Assembly: GCF_001418105.1 (NCBI RefSeq)
Contig: NZ_LIQI01000022.1
Coordinates: 806,001 to 870,000, forward strand
Direction of reading: 5' to 3'
DNA length: 64,000 nt
Source of the DNA: Lacinutrix himadriensis
GTDB lineage: Bacteria > Bacteroidota > Bacteroidia > Flavobacteriales > Flavobacteriaceae
In this document: positions 1 to 8,912 of the stretch, in pieces
How positions within the stretch are numbered: position 1 is the first letter of the stretch
Layout of the letters: each line of letters begins with the position of its first letter
Notes under the pieces: generated by a model
The model's database searches: none
The model's input: only the letters and a program-made list of their open reading frames with translations
Told to the model about the DNA's origin: nothing
Program-made: the position numbers and the translations under genes

Positions 1-99
1 CATAGAACCAATAAATACACCAATGCCGTAATTAGCATCTGGAGCACTATTTATTTTTTCATTGATGTCCACTTCTTGTAAAACAGCTAAAAATTTCAT
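1..99 (-). CDS. Hypothetical protein, N-terminal fragment cut by window edge
   Basis: An ATG on the minus strand at 99-97 opens a frame that stays open for all 33 codons to the left edge. The protein starts MKFLAVLQEVDINEKINSAP and enters a Gly/Ile/Phe-rich stretch (YGIGVFIGSM) that could begin a membrane segment. The gene is downstream of and co-directional with the MATE gene, about 27 bp away. No family is recognisable from this fragment, and the rest lies outside the window. Confidence 0.55.
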   Translation of the reverse strand, partial: MKFLAVLQEVDINEKINSAPDANYGIGVFIGSM

Positions 100-126
100 T
101 TTATATTGTATTAACTTTGGGTAAAG

Positions 127-1461
127 TTACACCTTTTGTGAAAGTGGTAAAAATTCTTTTCTAAATTTTATTATTAATGGTAATCCTCTAGCGATAATCC
201 AAAGGGTGAAAGCAATAAAAATACCGTATAATTTGTAGTCTAAAGCATCTAACCAAAACAGGATTGGAACAAAAACGACAAAAGTAGAAAAGAGTAGTAC
301 GTTTCTAAGGATTTTCATTTTGCCTAAACCTTTAAAGATGCCATCAAAAATAAAAGCTAAAGCACAAAGCGGTTGCATGAGTAATACGATCCAGAATATG
401 TTGTAAAATTCTTCTAAAACTTGAGGCTCTTTAGTGAAGATGGTTCCTAAAGGATAATATAAAATCGCGCCTAATATTGCAATAGTGATTCCTAGAACAA
501 TGCCGTATTTAATTAATTTATTACTTAATAGTATTAAGTTTTTATATTCTTTTCCTCCTATTAATTTTCCCGATAAAATATTTCCAGCACTAGCATAGCC
601 ATCAATTATAAATGCGCCAAGAAACCATAGGTTTATAGCAATAGTGTATGCTGCAATGTAGTTTTTTCCATAGCTTGTAGAAAAAGCACTTGCAAAATAT
701 AAGGTGACATTTAAGGCTAGTGTGCGGACAAACAAATTAAGAATCATTATAATAAAACGTTTAATTTCCGGATTAAAAGGAAAACTAAAACGCAGCGGAA
801 TATTGGTTTTTGTTAGTAGATAATATGCAGAAAAAATAGCCATTAAAAACTGCGCGATAACACTTGCATAGGCAGCACCTTTAATGTGCATAGCAGGAAT
901 ATATCCTTCGATTCCGTACACCAAAATGAAATCTAAAATAATGTTTGCAGAGGCACCAATAATAGCAATTAGCATTGGGTGATAGGTGTTCTGTAAACCT
1001 CTAAAGGTTCCGAAAACCGCAATGGTAAATAACGTAAAAGGGAATCCGAAAACGCGAATTTTATAGTAATCTACGCTATAGTCTAGAATTAATCCAGAAG
1101 CATTATACAGTTTAAAAATACTTTGCGCAAAAGGATAGGTGCTAATAATTATTAAAATACTTAGGGAAGTAATAATAAAGATCGCTTGTGCAGGCAGGTT
1201 TTTAACCGCATCTACATTATCTGCACCAACATATTGTGAGACGATGGAAGATATAGCACTTCTTGTTTGTCCTAAAACCCAAATAAGCATAGATATAAAA
1301 GCACCAACAATACCAACAGCAGCTAAAGACTCGGTAGCGTTTATATGTATATTACCAACAATAGCAGTATCTGTTAAAGATAAAATAGGTTCTGAAACGC
1401 CAGCAATTAATGCAGGAATTGCAAGTTTATTTATTTGTTTCAGACTTATTTTGGTTGACAA
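127..1461 (-). CDS. MATE family multidrug/metabolite efflux transporter
   Basis: The 444-residue inner-membrane protein has the length and pattern of hydrophobic segments of MATE (NorM/DinF-like) cation-coupled exporters. The N-terminal region LAIPALIAGVSEPILSLTDTAIVG is the typical first helix of the flavobacterial members (seen in the sequence; function from family knowledge). The start is a TTG at 1461: an in-frame TAA lies just upstream and the next in-frame Met falls well inside the conserved helices, so TTG is the only sensible start. It is divergent from the universal stress protein gene. The exported substrate cannot be told from sequence. Confidence 0.9.
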   Translation of the reverse strand: MSTKISLKQINKLAIPALIAGVSEPILSLTDTAIVGNIHINATESLAAVGIVGAFISMLIWVLGQTRSAISSIVSQYVGADNVDAVKNLPAQAIFIITSLSILIIISTYPFAQSIFKLYNASGLILDYSVDYYKIRVFGFPFTLFTIAVFGTFRGLQNTYHPMLIAIIGASANIILDFILVYGIEGYIPAMHIKGAAYASVIAQFLMAIFSAYYLLTKTNIPLRFSFPFNPEIKRFIIMILNLFVRTLALNVTLYFASAFSTSYGKNYIAAYTIAINLWFLGAFIIDGYASAGNILSGKLIGGKEYKNLILLSNKLIKYGIVLGITIAILGAILYYPLGTIFTKEPQVLEEFYNIFWIVLLMQPLCALAFIFDGIFKGLGKMKILRNVLLFSTFVVFVPILFWLDALDYKLYGIFIAFTLWIIARGLPLIIKFRKEFLPLSQKV

Positions 1462-1518
1462 AAGTTTAAATTTTTATTTAAGAAAGGGTAAAGGTCGCAA
1501 CTATTATTATAAAATCTG

Positions 1519-1526
1519 TATTTTTG
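1519..1526 (+). promoter_or_regulatory. -7 promoter box of the universal stress protein gene
   Basis: TATTTTTG matches the Bacteroidota -7 consensus TAnnTTTG, 18 bp before the ATG at 1545. No convincing TTG/TTTG -33 element is visible at the usual distance. Confidence 0.45.
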
Positions 1527-1544
1527 CATTCTAAATAATAAGTA

Positions 1545-2339
1545 ATGAAAAATATTCTAGTTCCTATTGGTGCATCTCAAAATGCAAAAAACACTTTGCA
1601 ATACGCTATAGATTTTGCGCAAGTTATGCAAGCAGATGTTTATGTTTTCAGATCCTTTAGTTTAGCTCCAAAAGCAGGAACAATAATAAATGTAGATAGT
1701 ATTGTTGCTAGAGAGCAGGTTGCAAATGTGAAAGAAGTTGTTGGTCAAGTAGACACCAAAAATGTAACCGTAAAAATAATATCTGCAAAAGGAGGAGTTG
1801 TAGATAGTATAGAGACGATAAATAAAGAATTAGGAATAGATTTAATAATTGTAGGACAGCGACCTAATGATTTACAAGAAAGTTATTTTTTAGGAAGAAC
1901 ACCAGGAAGCATTGTGAAAAAGACAGATATTCCTGTATTAGTTATACCAGAAGGATATGTTTATAAACCGATTACAAAGATTTTAACAGCAATAAAATCT
2001 GGTGTCGTTAGCAAACAGAATTCCTTAGTACCATTACAAAAGATAATAAAGACCTTTGATACAGAAATGCATTTACTGCAAGTAAAAACGAAGGCTTTTT
2101 CTACAGAAGATTCCGAAATAAATGTGGAGTTGAAAGCGTTAGCTACTTCGTATAATAGTACTGAAAATGCAACTTTATTTCAAGGTGTTTTAGAGCATTT
2201 AAATACACATAACCCCGATGTTATTTGCGTTTTTAGACGTAAAAGAGGATTCTTTAAAAAACTTTGGGAGCAAAACACGATTAAGAAAGTAGATTTTGAA
2301 AGTCGCGTGCCTCTTTTAGTCTTAAAAGGAGCAGAGTAA
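1545..2339 (+). CDS. Universal stress protein, two-domain UspA type
   Basis: The cytoplasmic protein of 264 residues begins MKNILVPIGASQNAKNTLQY, the first strand and helix of an UspA fold. Residues about 120-140 (GRTPGSIVKKTDIPVLVIP) are the nucleotide-binding and terminal-strand region of the first domain. A second, more degenerate Usp-like half follows to the C-terminus. Proteins of this family are induced under starvation, oxygen or energy stress; the ligand is not predictable. The ATG follows a TAnnTTTG box. The gene converges on the hydrolase at 2347-3183, leaving only 7 bp between the stops. Confidence 0.88.
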   Translation: MKNILVPIGASQNAKNTLQYAIDFAQVMQADVYVFRSFSLAPKAGTIINVDSIVAREQVANVKEVVGQVDTKNVTVKIISAKGGVVDSIETINKELGIDLIIVGQRPNDLQESYFLGRTPGSIVKKTDIPVLVIPEGYVYKPITKILTAIKSGVVSKQNSLVPLQKIIKTFDTEMHLLQVKTKAFSTEDSEINVELKALATSYNSTENATLFQGVLEHLNTHNPDVICVFRRKRGFFKKLWEQNTIKKVDFESRVPLLVLKGAE

Positions 2340-2346
2340 CAAATAA

Positions 2347-3183
2347 CTATATAAAAGAAATACTTTTAGTAACTACCTGTTGTAAAGCTTCAGGTAGTTT
2401 TTTGTTTTTATAAGGATGGGAAGCATCAAATACATGATTGCTATTTTCTATAGAATATAATTCACTTTTGTTATTCCAGGCATGTAAATTTTCTGCTTCC
2501 TTAAATTTCACGGAAGGATCTCCTTCTGCATGAATAATTAAAAAAGGAATGCTTACTTTTTTGGTTGCCAATTCTATATTTAATCGATTTTTATTTGCTT
2601 TGTAGTCTAAATAAAACTGATAGTTGTGTGGCATTTGTTGATGGGTTCTACCATTTAAAACATACTTAACACCCTCTTTTTTCCATTGTTCTAAATCTCC
2701 AGTTGTGGACGTTCTTTTACCAAACCCGCTTACACTTGCCCAAGTGATTAGTTTGGTTATTCTAGTGTCTTCTGATGCTTTAATTATGGAAATTCCTCCA
2801 CCTCTAGAATGACCAATTAGCGTAATGTTATTGGTGTCTATTTGCTCTGTAAATTCATTTTCTTTAGATAAAAGATGGTTTAACATACTGTCTACATCCT
2901 CTAACTCTTTGGTATAATTGTTTTCAGCAAAAGCATCCAAATCTGGAAAATCTATTGGGTTTTCTACTGTGCCGCCATTATGCGAAAAATTAAATTTCAC
3001 AAAAAACAAGTTTGCTTCACTGTACGCTTGTGCAACTAAATCCCAAGCGCCCCAATCTTTAAATCCTTTATAACCATGGCAGAAAAGAACTAACGGTTTT
3101 TTTGTATTATTCTCTTTATAGAAAGCATCCCAAACGATTGGTTTTTTGGAATCTCTTTGTAATATGTTGTTTTTCTGTATCAT
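2347..3183 (-). CDS. Alpha/beta hydrolase (dienelactone hydrolase/peptidase-like)
   Basis: The 278-residue soluble enzyme has a clear alpha/beta-hydrolase layout: an oxyanion region HGYKG at 36-40, nucleophile elbow GHSRGG with Ser126, probable acid Asp222 (HAEGD) and catalytic His250 (NSNHVF). No signal peptide is visible, so it is probably cytoplasmic. The substrate could be an ester, thioester or peptide. Its ATG overlaps the stop of the upstream AddB-like gene by one base (TAATG), suggesting translational coupling. The C-terminal codons double as the usp terminator. Confidence 0.85.
   Translation of the reverse strand: MIQKNNILQRDSKKPIVWDAFYKENNTKKPLVLFCHGYKGFKDWGAWDLVAQAYSEANLFFVKFNFSHNGGTVENPIDFPDLDAFAENNYTKELEDVDSMLNHLLSKENEFTEQIDTNNITLIGHSRGGGISIIKASEDTRITKLITWASVSGFGKRTSTTGDLEQWKKEGVKYVLNGRTHQQMPHNYQFYLDYKANKNRLNIELATKKVSIPFLIIHAEGDPSVKFKEAENLHAWNNKSELYSIENSNHVFDASHPYKNKKLPEALQQVVTKSISFI
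2371..2403 (+). terminator. Intrinsic terminator of the usp gene inside the convergent gene
   Basis: The arms AACTACCTG (2371-2379) and CAGGTAGTT (2391-2399) are perfectly complementary and followed by a T run (2398-2403). The hairpin lies within the last codons of the oppositely oriented hydrolase (residues about 262-273), so one stretch serves as coding sequence on the minus strand and terminator on the plus strand. Confidence 0.6.
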
Positions 3184-5930
3184 TATACTTCTTTCTCCAC
3201 AAAAGGAATCTTTGGATTACAGATTTCTAGAATGATTTTTTTAAGTTCTATTTCAAAATGCTGCATGGTTTCTTCCGTTATAAGCTGGTTTTTATTTCTT
3301 CCTTCTTTTACTGCGAATTTTAAAAAACCGTTACTTAAGTTTTTAAAGGATATAATACCTGCTTCCAATGGAAATTGCACGTTGTTTTCTTTCATCATCA
3401 TATACGCGTACATCAATACTTGAAAACTCTTGCTGTATTTTTTGTAGTCTGTGGTTAGGTCTTCCCAATTAGAAATTTCGACTTCATTAGATAATACTTT
3501 GCCTGTTTTATAATCAATAATTCTAGTGATACCATTGTAAGTATCTACGCGATCTACTTTTCCGGTAAGATTAACTGTAAAGTCTAACTCAGGAATGTTA
3601 ATGGATGTTCTGTTATTTGCTTCTAGAGAAATGATTTTAATCTCGTTTCCTTGTTTTACATCTTCCATTTCTAAATTTAGAAAATTGAGGACGTAGCGTT
3701 TTGCAATTTCAAAAATGATGAGGTTTTTTCCTGTGTTAATATCTCCTTCTTTATATTCATTCTCAAAATGATAGGTAACTCTTTCATTAATTTTGGACTT
3801 TTGCTTTTCTAAGGCATCCACGGTTAAAAAGGCACTAATAAAGTTGGTGTATAAATCTTCTAAAGTATTGTGTACAACGGTACCAAGTGTGTTAAAAGCA
3901 ACACTTTCTTCTACGTCTTCTTGTTCTGAAATTCCTAATATTTTCTGATAATAGAAATCGATAGGATTCCTAATGTAATTAGTAATGGAAGAAGGTGAAA
4001 AACCTCTTTCTGCAACATACTTCAACTTGTTTTGTATGGCATCTGTTTTTTCAATTTCTAATAATTCGGTAAAACAAGCTTCTACTTTTGGCGTTACAAT
4101 TTGGTGTTTTATTTTGTGATCTCCTTCTAATTCTAATTGCGTTATAAATCTACTTTTTTCTCCACCAGTTAGAATATCTGCTTCGGTATTATATAAAATA
4201 TAAACGTTTTTAGCACGTTGTAATAACCTATAAAAGTGGTAGGTGTACACTGCGTCTTTTTCTTTGTAGGTTGGTAGCTGATTTTCTATTTTTACATCGA
4301 AAGGAATAAAGGAGTTGTTTGTTTTTCCTGACGGAAGCACACCTTCATTTACCGATGCTATAATTACGGTTTCAAAATCTAGAACGCGTGATTCTAACAT
4401 TCCCATAACTTGTAAACCTTGTAGCGGCTCTCCTTGAAAATCTAAAGTAGCAGCACTTAATAATTCTTTATAAAGGCCATGCAGTGTGTTAACATCTTTT
4501 ATGTAGCTATATCTAGCATTTAGACTTGATAGTTCATTAAAAAGCTCGTTAAAGCGGAATAAATATTCTAGAGAGAGTTTATTTAGTGGTTTATTTATAT
4601 CTAAGTTTTCCTTAATAGATAAAATTAGATTCAAACAGTTTTTAAGAATACTTTCTACGCTGTTTTCTTTTACAACAAACAATAAGTCTATTACGTTTGT
4701 TGCGGTGGGGCTAAGTTCTTTTAAACGATCTACCGTTAAATAAACTAGGTTATTTGTTAATATAGTTTCAGTTATTTTGGAAGCTGTATCTACATTATCT
4801 GTATTCATTAGTGGTCTAATAAATTGATGGGATATAATGGCGATAACATCTTTATAATAAAAGGTATTACTTGCTTTTTTATGTACTTGAAATATTTGTT
4901 CAAATAAAGAAGCTAGCGGAATGGATTGCAATGGGAAACCCATAGTGATGTTTAATGCATCAATAGATTCTGGTAGTGCGTTTAATGTAGGAGTAAGTAG
5001 ATTTTCATCTGCAAGTACCACAGCTGTTTTTTGTAGTGTAGGGTCTTTTTCTTTTAAAGATTTTAAAAGGGTGCCTATATATTTTGCTTGCCCTATGTTT
5101 TTAGGAATACCAACGACTTCGATGTTTTTAGGTTGTGTGTAGTTATTGGTTTTCCAGTTAAAAGGATTCGTGGAAAAGTACTTCCAGTTTTTGTGATGCT
5201 GTCTGGTAAACAAACCAGCATCATGGTATTTATTGTCAAAAAATTTCTGGTCAATATCCCAAAAAATTTCTGCCATTTCATTTTGAAGTAATTCTTGAAT
5301 AATATTTTCTTCCGCTTTATTTAGTGCGTTAAAACCTAAAAAAACATGTTGTTTTTCTGAAGCAGTTTGTATGTACGATTCTATATTTTCTACAGCCTCT
5401 CTATAAATTAGTCCTTGGTAACCTGTTTTGTTTTGTAGAAGTTCTTCTGCAAATTTGGTGTAGTATTGGTTTAATTTATTCCAAAAGGAAAGATATTTTT
5501 TTATAAAATCCGATTTAGGTTCTTCTAAAGACCAGTGTTTTAAATCTTGAATAGCACTTAAATAGTTAAATATTTTTTCTTGCGGAATGAGATACCTGTC
5601 TATTTCATTAAAATCCTGAAGTAATATTTGCGCCCATTTTGAAAAAGAATCAAAGCTTTCTTGTTCTTCTTTTTTAGTTAGTTCTAAATAGACTTTATAA
5701 AATACAAATAGGAGTTCTGTATTTGAAGTTTTTTTTAATTGCGATAGATCTTCTACAAACTCCTCAATACTAATTATTTTAGGAGATAAAATAGTATGAT
5801 TAACTATTTGTGCAATTTGGTGTTTTAAAAAGATACCAGCACGTTTACTGGGTAAAATAAAGATTAATGAAGATAAATCTTTATTCCTGTTTTGTAAATC
5901 TTTTAGTACATCTAGAATGAATGTTGTCAT
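3183..5930 (-). CDS. AddB-like PD-(D/E)XK nuclease/inactive helicase
   Basis: The 915-residue protein starts with a helicase-like fold containing LPSKRA (residues about 27-32), typical of AddB-type subunits with a degenerate nucleotide-binding site. It ends with a RecB-family nuclease domain whose core is VDRVDTYNGITRIIDYKTG near residue 790, giving the D...D-Y-K catalytic signature. By family, it pairs with an AddA-like helicase (here 8913-12062) in double-strand break end resection for RecA-dependent repair. The two partners are separated by ompA and kbl. The AddB iron-sulfur cysteine pattern is not obvious to me. Confidence 0.85.
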   Translation of the reverse strand: MTTFILDVLKDLQNRNKDLSSLIFILPSKRAGIFLKHQIAQIVNHTILSPKIISIEEFVEDLSQLKKTSNTELLFVFYKVYLELTKKEEQESFDSFSKWAQILLQDFNEIDRYLIPQEKIFNYLSAIQDLKHWSLEEPKSDFIKKYLSFWNKLNQYYTKFAEELLQNKTGYQGLIYREAVENIESYIQTASEKQHVFLGFNALNKAEENIIQELLQNEMAEIFWDIDQKFFDNKYHDAGLFTRQHHKNWKYFSTNPFNWKTNNYTQPKNIEVVGIPKNIGQAKYIGTLLKSLKEKDPTLQKTAVVLADENLLTPTLNALPESIDALNITMGFPLQSIPLASLFEQIFQVHKKASNTFYYKDVIAIISHQFIRPLMNTDNVDTASKITETILTNNLVYLTVDRLKELSPTATNVIDLLFVVKENSVESILKNCLNLILSIKENLDINKPLNKLSLEYLFRFNELFNELSSLNARYSYIKDVNTLHGLYKELLSAATLDFQGEPLQGLQVMGMLESRVLDFETVIIASVNEGVLPSGKTNNSFIPFDVKIENQLPTYKEKDAVYTYHFYRLLQRAKNVYILYNTEADILTGGEKSRFITQLELEGDHKIKHQIVTPKVEACFTELLEIEKTDAIQNKLKYVAERGFSPSSITNYIRNPIDFYYQKILGISEQEDVEESVAFNTLGTVVHNTLEDLYTNFISAFLTVDALEKQKSKINERVTYHFENEYKEGDINTGKNLIIFEIAKRYVLNFLNLEMEDVKQGNEIKIISLEANNRTSINIPELDFTVNLTGKVDRVDTYNGITRIIDYKTGKVLSNEVEISNWEDLTTDYKKYSKSFQVLMYAYMMMKENNVQFPLEAGIISFKNLSNGFLKFAVKEGRNKNQLITEETMQHFEIELKKIILEICNPKIPFVEKEV

Positions 5931-5942
5931 TCTATAAAAATA

Positions 5943-5972
5943 AAAAACGCTTCGATATATCGAAGCGTTTTT
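5943..5972 (-). terminator. Bidirectional hairpin terminator downstream of ompA
   Basis: A perfect palindrome with A/T ends: AAAAACGCTTCGA, a central TATA, then TCGAAGCGTTTTT. It lies 28 bp after the OmpA stop and 12 bp before the AddB-like start, so it ends the strong ompA transcript. Confidence 0.85.
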
Positions 5973-6000
5973 ATTAAATATTTAGATTGTTTTGTGAAAC

Positions 6001-7389
6001 TTATTTTCTAAGTTTTACTTCAACACGTCTGTTATTTTTCTTTCCAGCTCTTGTAGCGTTAGAATCGATTGGGTAATCTTCACCAAATCCAGCAGCAACT
6101 AATCTGTCAGCGTTAACTCCGTTAGAGATTAAGTAATCTCTTACAGCGTTAGCTCTTCTTTCAGATAATAATTGATTAGAAGATTTAGGTCCGTCACTAT
6201 CCGTATGTCCTTCTAACGTAAAGTTAGATTCAGGATATTCTTTTAAGATAGCAGTAATCGCTTGTAATACTGGGTAAGTTTCTTGTTTGAAAGAAGACTT
6301 AGCGCTTGAAAATAAGATTGTTCTAGCGTAGTTGTTTAATGTTGCCATTACTTCAGCAGTTGGAGCAGCAATTACTTCTGGACAACCATTGTTTGCAGCT
6401 ACACCTACTTCGTTAGGACATTTATCATCTTTGTCTAATACACCATCACCATCAGTGTCTGCCCATGGGCAACCATTGTTAGCAGCAGGACCAGCTTCAC
6501 TTGGACATTTATCATCTCCATCAGCAACTCCGTCACCATCAGCATCAGGACAACCAGCTAAAGCTTTTAATCCAGCAACTGTAGGACATTTGTCATCTTT
6601 ATCAGCTACACCATCACCATCAGCATCAGGACATCCGTTAAATTCAGCTAAACCAGCTTCATTAGGACAAGAATCTTTTGAATCCTCAATTCCGTCACCA
6701 TCTGTATCAGGACAACCGTTAAATGCTTCTAATCCGAAAACTTCTGGACAAGCATCATTTTTGTCATATATACCATCACCATCTGAATCTTTTCCACCAA
6801 ACTTAACAGTTATACCTGCAGAGTGTTGGAAATGTTTAGATAAGTAATCTTCAAATGAATGTTTGTAAGTAGATTGAAGGTTTAGTCCAATGTTTTCTGT
6901 TAACCAGAAATTTAAACCAAAAGAACCGTTTAAAGTACCAGCTCCAATTTCATCAATCCAAGTGTAACCACCACCAACACCTAAATAAGGCTCAATAGTG
7001 TTACAGTTTAATAAATCTGCAAAGCTATATTTAACAGCTCCGTCAAGACCATAATAAGTCATTTCGCTAACTGTTAAGCTAGGTACTCCTAATGTCTCTC
7101 CGATTTTTTCAATTTTGTTGATAGATCCTGTTACTCCAACAGAAAATCCATTATTGATGTATTTAGATACATTAATAGTAGATAAAGATGGAAGGATGTT
7201 CCAGTGATCTGTTGCGTTAAAGAACTCATCAAAGTAATCTCCTTGAGGAGCGTTTTCTCCAACTGGATAAAGATCGACTGCGTTTACCCCGAAACTAATT
7301 GCCCAAGGATTGTTATCATCTTGTGCATACGTGTTGCTAAAACCTAATACAAGCAACATAGCGAACAATAATCTGCTAAGATTTTTCAT
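6001..7389 (-). CDS. OmpA family outer membrane protein with thrombospondin type 3 repeats
   Basis: The 462-residue protein has three parts: a signal peptide (MKNLSRLLFAMLLVLGFSNTYAQ), an N-terminal outer-membrane beta-barrel to about residue 205, then five calcium-binding repeats of the type DxDGDGxxDxxDxCP (about 205-325). The C-terminal OmpA domain binds peptidoglycan (TLEGHTDSDGPKSSNQLLSERRA). By family it anchors the outer membrane to the cell wall. An upstream TTG at 7395 is in frame, but the ATG at 7389 begins the signal peptide. It has the best promoter match in the window (TTTG-N19-TACTTTTG) and its own terminator, as expected for an abundant porin-like protein. Confidence 0.93.
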   Translation of the reverse strand: MKNLSRLLFAMLLVLGFSNTYAQDDNNPWAISFGVNAVDLYPVGENAPQGDYFDEFFNATDHWNILPSLSTINVSKYINNGFSVGVTGSINKIEKIGETLGVPSLTVSEMTYYGLDGAVKYSFADLLNCNTIEPYLGVGGGYTWIDEIGAGTLNGSFGLNFWLTENIGLNLQSTYKHSFEDYLSKHFQHSAGITVKFGGKDSDGDGIYDKNDACPEVFGLEAFNGCPDTDGDGIEDSKDSCPNEAGLAEFNGCPDADGDGVADKDDKCPTVAGLKALAGCPDADGDGVADGDDKCPSEAGPAANNGCPWADTDGDGVLDKDDKCPNEVGVAANNGCPEVIAAPTAEVMATLNNYARTILFSSAKSSFKQETYPVLQAITAILKEYPESNFTLEGHTDSDGPKSSNQLLSERRANAVRDYLISNGVNADRLVAAGFGEDYPIDSNATRAGKKNNRRVEVKLRK

Positions 7390-7425
7390 ATTCAAAAATT
7401 TAATTTTTAAGTGTTAATTGATAAG

Positions 7426-7456
7426 CAAAAGTAAGTTGTTAAATATTATTAACAAA
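7426..7456 (-). promoter_or_regulatory. ompA promoter, canonical Bacteroidota type
   Basis: On the minus strand TTTG (7456-7453), 19 bp, then TACTTTTG (7433-7426), a full match to the TTTG / TAnnTTTG arrangement used by the Bacteroidota primary sigma factor. A second -7-like box, TATATTTG, lies at 7466-7459. Confidence 0.7.
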
Positions 7457-7512
7457 GACAAATATAAAAAAATATTAAAAAAAATCTTTAATTATAACTG
7501 TTTGTAGTCAAT

Positions 7513-8706
7513 TTAAATAATATCTAATGTTTTCCCAATTTTAATGAAGCTAGATATAGCCTTATCTAAATGCTCCTTTTCATGTGCTGCAGAAAGCTGT
7601 ACTCTTATTCTTGCTTTTTCTTTTGGAACTACAGGAAAAAAGAAACCGATAACATAAATGCCTTCATTTAATAACATATTTGCCATAGTTTGAGATAGTT
7701 TTGCGTCATATAGCATTACTGGAACAATAGCAGAATCCCCATCTACAATATCAAATCCAGCTTCTTTTATTCCTTTTTTGAAGTAGTTGGTGTTCCATTC
7801 TAATTTATCACGTAAAGTCGTGTCGTTTTTTAACATATCAAACACTTTAATAGAGGCACCAACTATTGCAGGAGCTAAAGAGTTTGAAAATAAATATGGT
7901 CTAGAACGTTGACGTAATATTTCAATAATTTCTTTTTTTGCGGTAGTATATCCTCCCATTGCGCCACCTAAAGCTTTACCTAAAGTTCCTGTAATGATAT
8001 CTACTCTTCCTAGAACCCCTTTTTCTTCTAAGGTTCCAATTCCTTTTGGTCCAATAAATCCAGTGGCATGACATTCATCAATCATTACCATAGCATCGTA
8101 TTTGTCTGCTAAGTCACATATTTTATCTAAAGGAGCAACTAAGCCATCCATAGAGAAAACACCATCTGTTACTATGATTTTATTTCTTGCTCCATTTTTA
8201 TTGGCATCTATTAGTTGTTGTTCTAAATCGGCCATATCATTATTCGCATAACGATATCTTGCTGCTTTACATAAACGTACACCATCTATTATAGATGCGT
8301 GATTTAAAGAATCGGAGATAATAGCATCTTCTTTTCCTAATAAAGGTTCAAATACACCTCCATTGGCATCAAAGGCTGCAGCATATAAAATGGTGTCTTC
8401 TGTACCATAAAAATCTGCAATCTTTTGTTCTAATTCTTTATGAATGTCTTGTGTTCCACAAATAAATCGAACAGAAGACATACCAAAACCGTGGGTATCC
8501 ATAGTGTCTTTAGCTGCTTGAATCACCTCTGGATGTGACGATAAACCTAAGTAATTATTAGCACAAAAGTTTAAAACGGTTTCTCCGGTGTTAAGCGTTA
8601 TTTCTGCTCCTTGCGGAGAAGTAATAATACGTTCCTCTTTGTAAAGTCCGTTGTCCTTTATGTCTTGAAGTTCTTGTTGTAGTTGTTGTTGTATATTTCC
8701 GTACAT
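7513..8706 (-). CDS. kbl: Glycine C-acetyltransferase (2-amino-3-ketobutyrate CoA ligase)
   Basis: The 397-residue PLP enzyme of the alpha-oxoamine synthase family joins glycine and acetyl-CoA, or in reverse cleaves 2-amino-3-oxobutyrate during threonine breakdown. Visible features are the substrate-loop region [10 protein letters not shown] (50-59), DECHATG (210-216) for the cofactor aspartate and histidine, and GTLGKALGG with the Schiff-base Lys244. Full length for Kbl. 8-amino-7-oxononanoate synthase (BioF) is the main alternative, but the N-terminus and length fit Kbl better. No threonine dehydrogenase gene is adjacent. Confidence 0.88.
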   Translation of the reverse strand: MYGNIQQQLQQELQDIKDNGLYKEERIITSPQGAEITLNTGETVLNFCANNYLGLSSHPEVIQAAKDTMDTHGFGMSSVRFICGTQDIHKELEQKIADFYGTEDTILYAAAFDANGGVFEPLLGKEDAIISDSLNHASIIDGVRLCKAARYRYANNDMADLEQQLIDANKNGARNKIIVTDGVFSMDGLVAPLDKICDLADKYDAMVMIDECHATGFIGPKGIGTLEEKGVLGRVDIITGTLGKALGGAMGGYTTAKKEIIEILRQRSRPYLFSNSLAPAIVGASIKVFDMLKNDTTLRDKLEWNTNYFKKGIKEAGFDIVDGDSAIVPVMLYDAKLSQTMANMLLNEGIYVIGFFFPVVPKEKARIRVQLSAAHEKEHLDKAISSFIKIGKTLDII

Positions 8707-8722
8707 GGGTTTTATTTTTTTA

Positions 8723-8730
8723 CAAATTTA
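8723..8730 (-). promoter_or_regulatory. -7 promoter box of kbl
   Basis: TAAATTTG on the minus strand, 16 bp upstream of the kbl ATG, matches TAnnTTTG. No clear -33 partner. Confidence 0.4.
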
Positions 8731-8741
8731 TAATGTTTTTT

Positions 8742-8907
8742 GCGTTAGTGGTAGAAACGGCATCCTTTTTTATGTGAAATATAACACCTCTCATCAATAG
8801 GTGCTATAAGTATATGAGTTGTGCATAGCATATTGGATACTATAAAAAATAAAAAAGATATAGTGGATGACACGACGCGCTGCAGTTTTTACGAAAGCGC
8901 GTAACGC
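8742..8907. repeat. Structured intergenic element, copy 1 (ACGGCATCCTTTT/AAAGATATAGTGGA family)
   Basis: The element opens with GCGTTAG and closes with GTAACGC, so its ends are inverted repeats. Inside, ACGGCATCCTTTT (8757-8769) and AAAGATATAGTGGA (about 8854-8867) match a second copy at 22382-22478 in reverse orientation. The T-rich and A-rich flanks of these boxes can pair, giving a long internal hairpin. Relative to the upstream gene's transcript (AddA-like here, pyk there) both copies have the same orientation. It fills nearly the whole gap between the AddA-like gene and kbl. I have an unverified impression of similar sequences in other Flavobacteriaceae. Confidence 0.6.
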
Positions 8908-8912
8908 CATTA

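Noticed and set aside
6332-6847. 171-codon plus-strand frame
   Set aside because: Antisense to the repeated calcium-binding motifs of the OmpA gene; Ser/Pro-rich translation is a by-product of the repeats.
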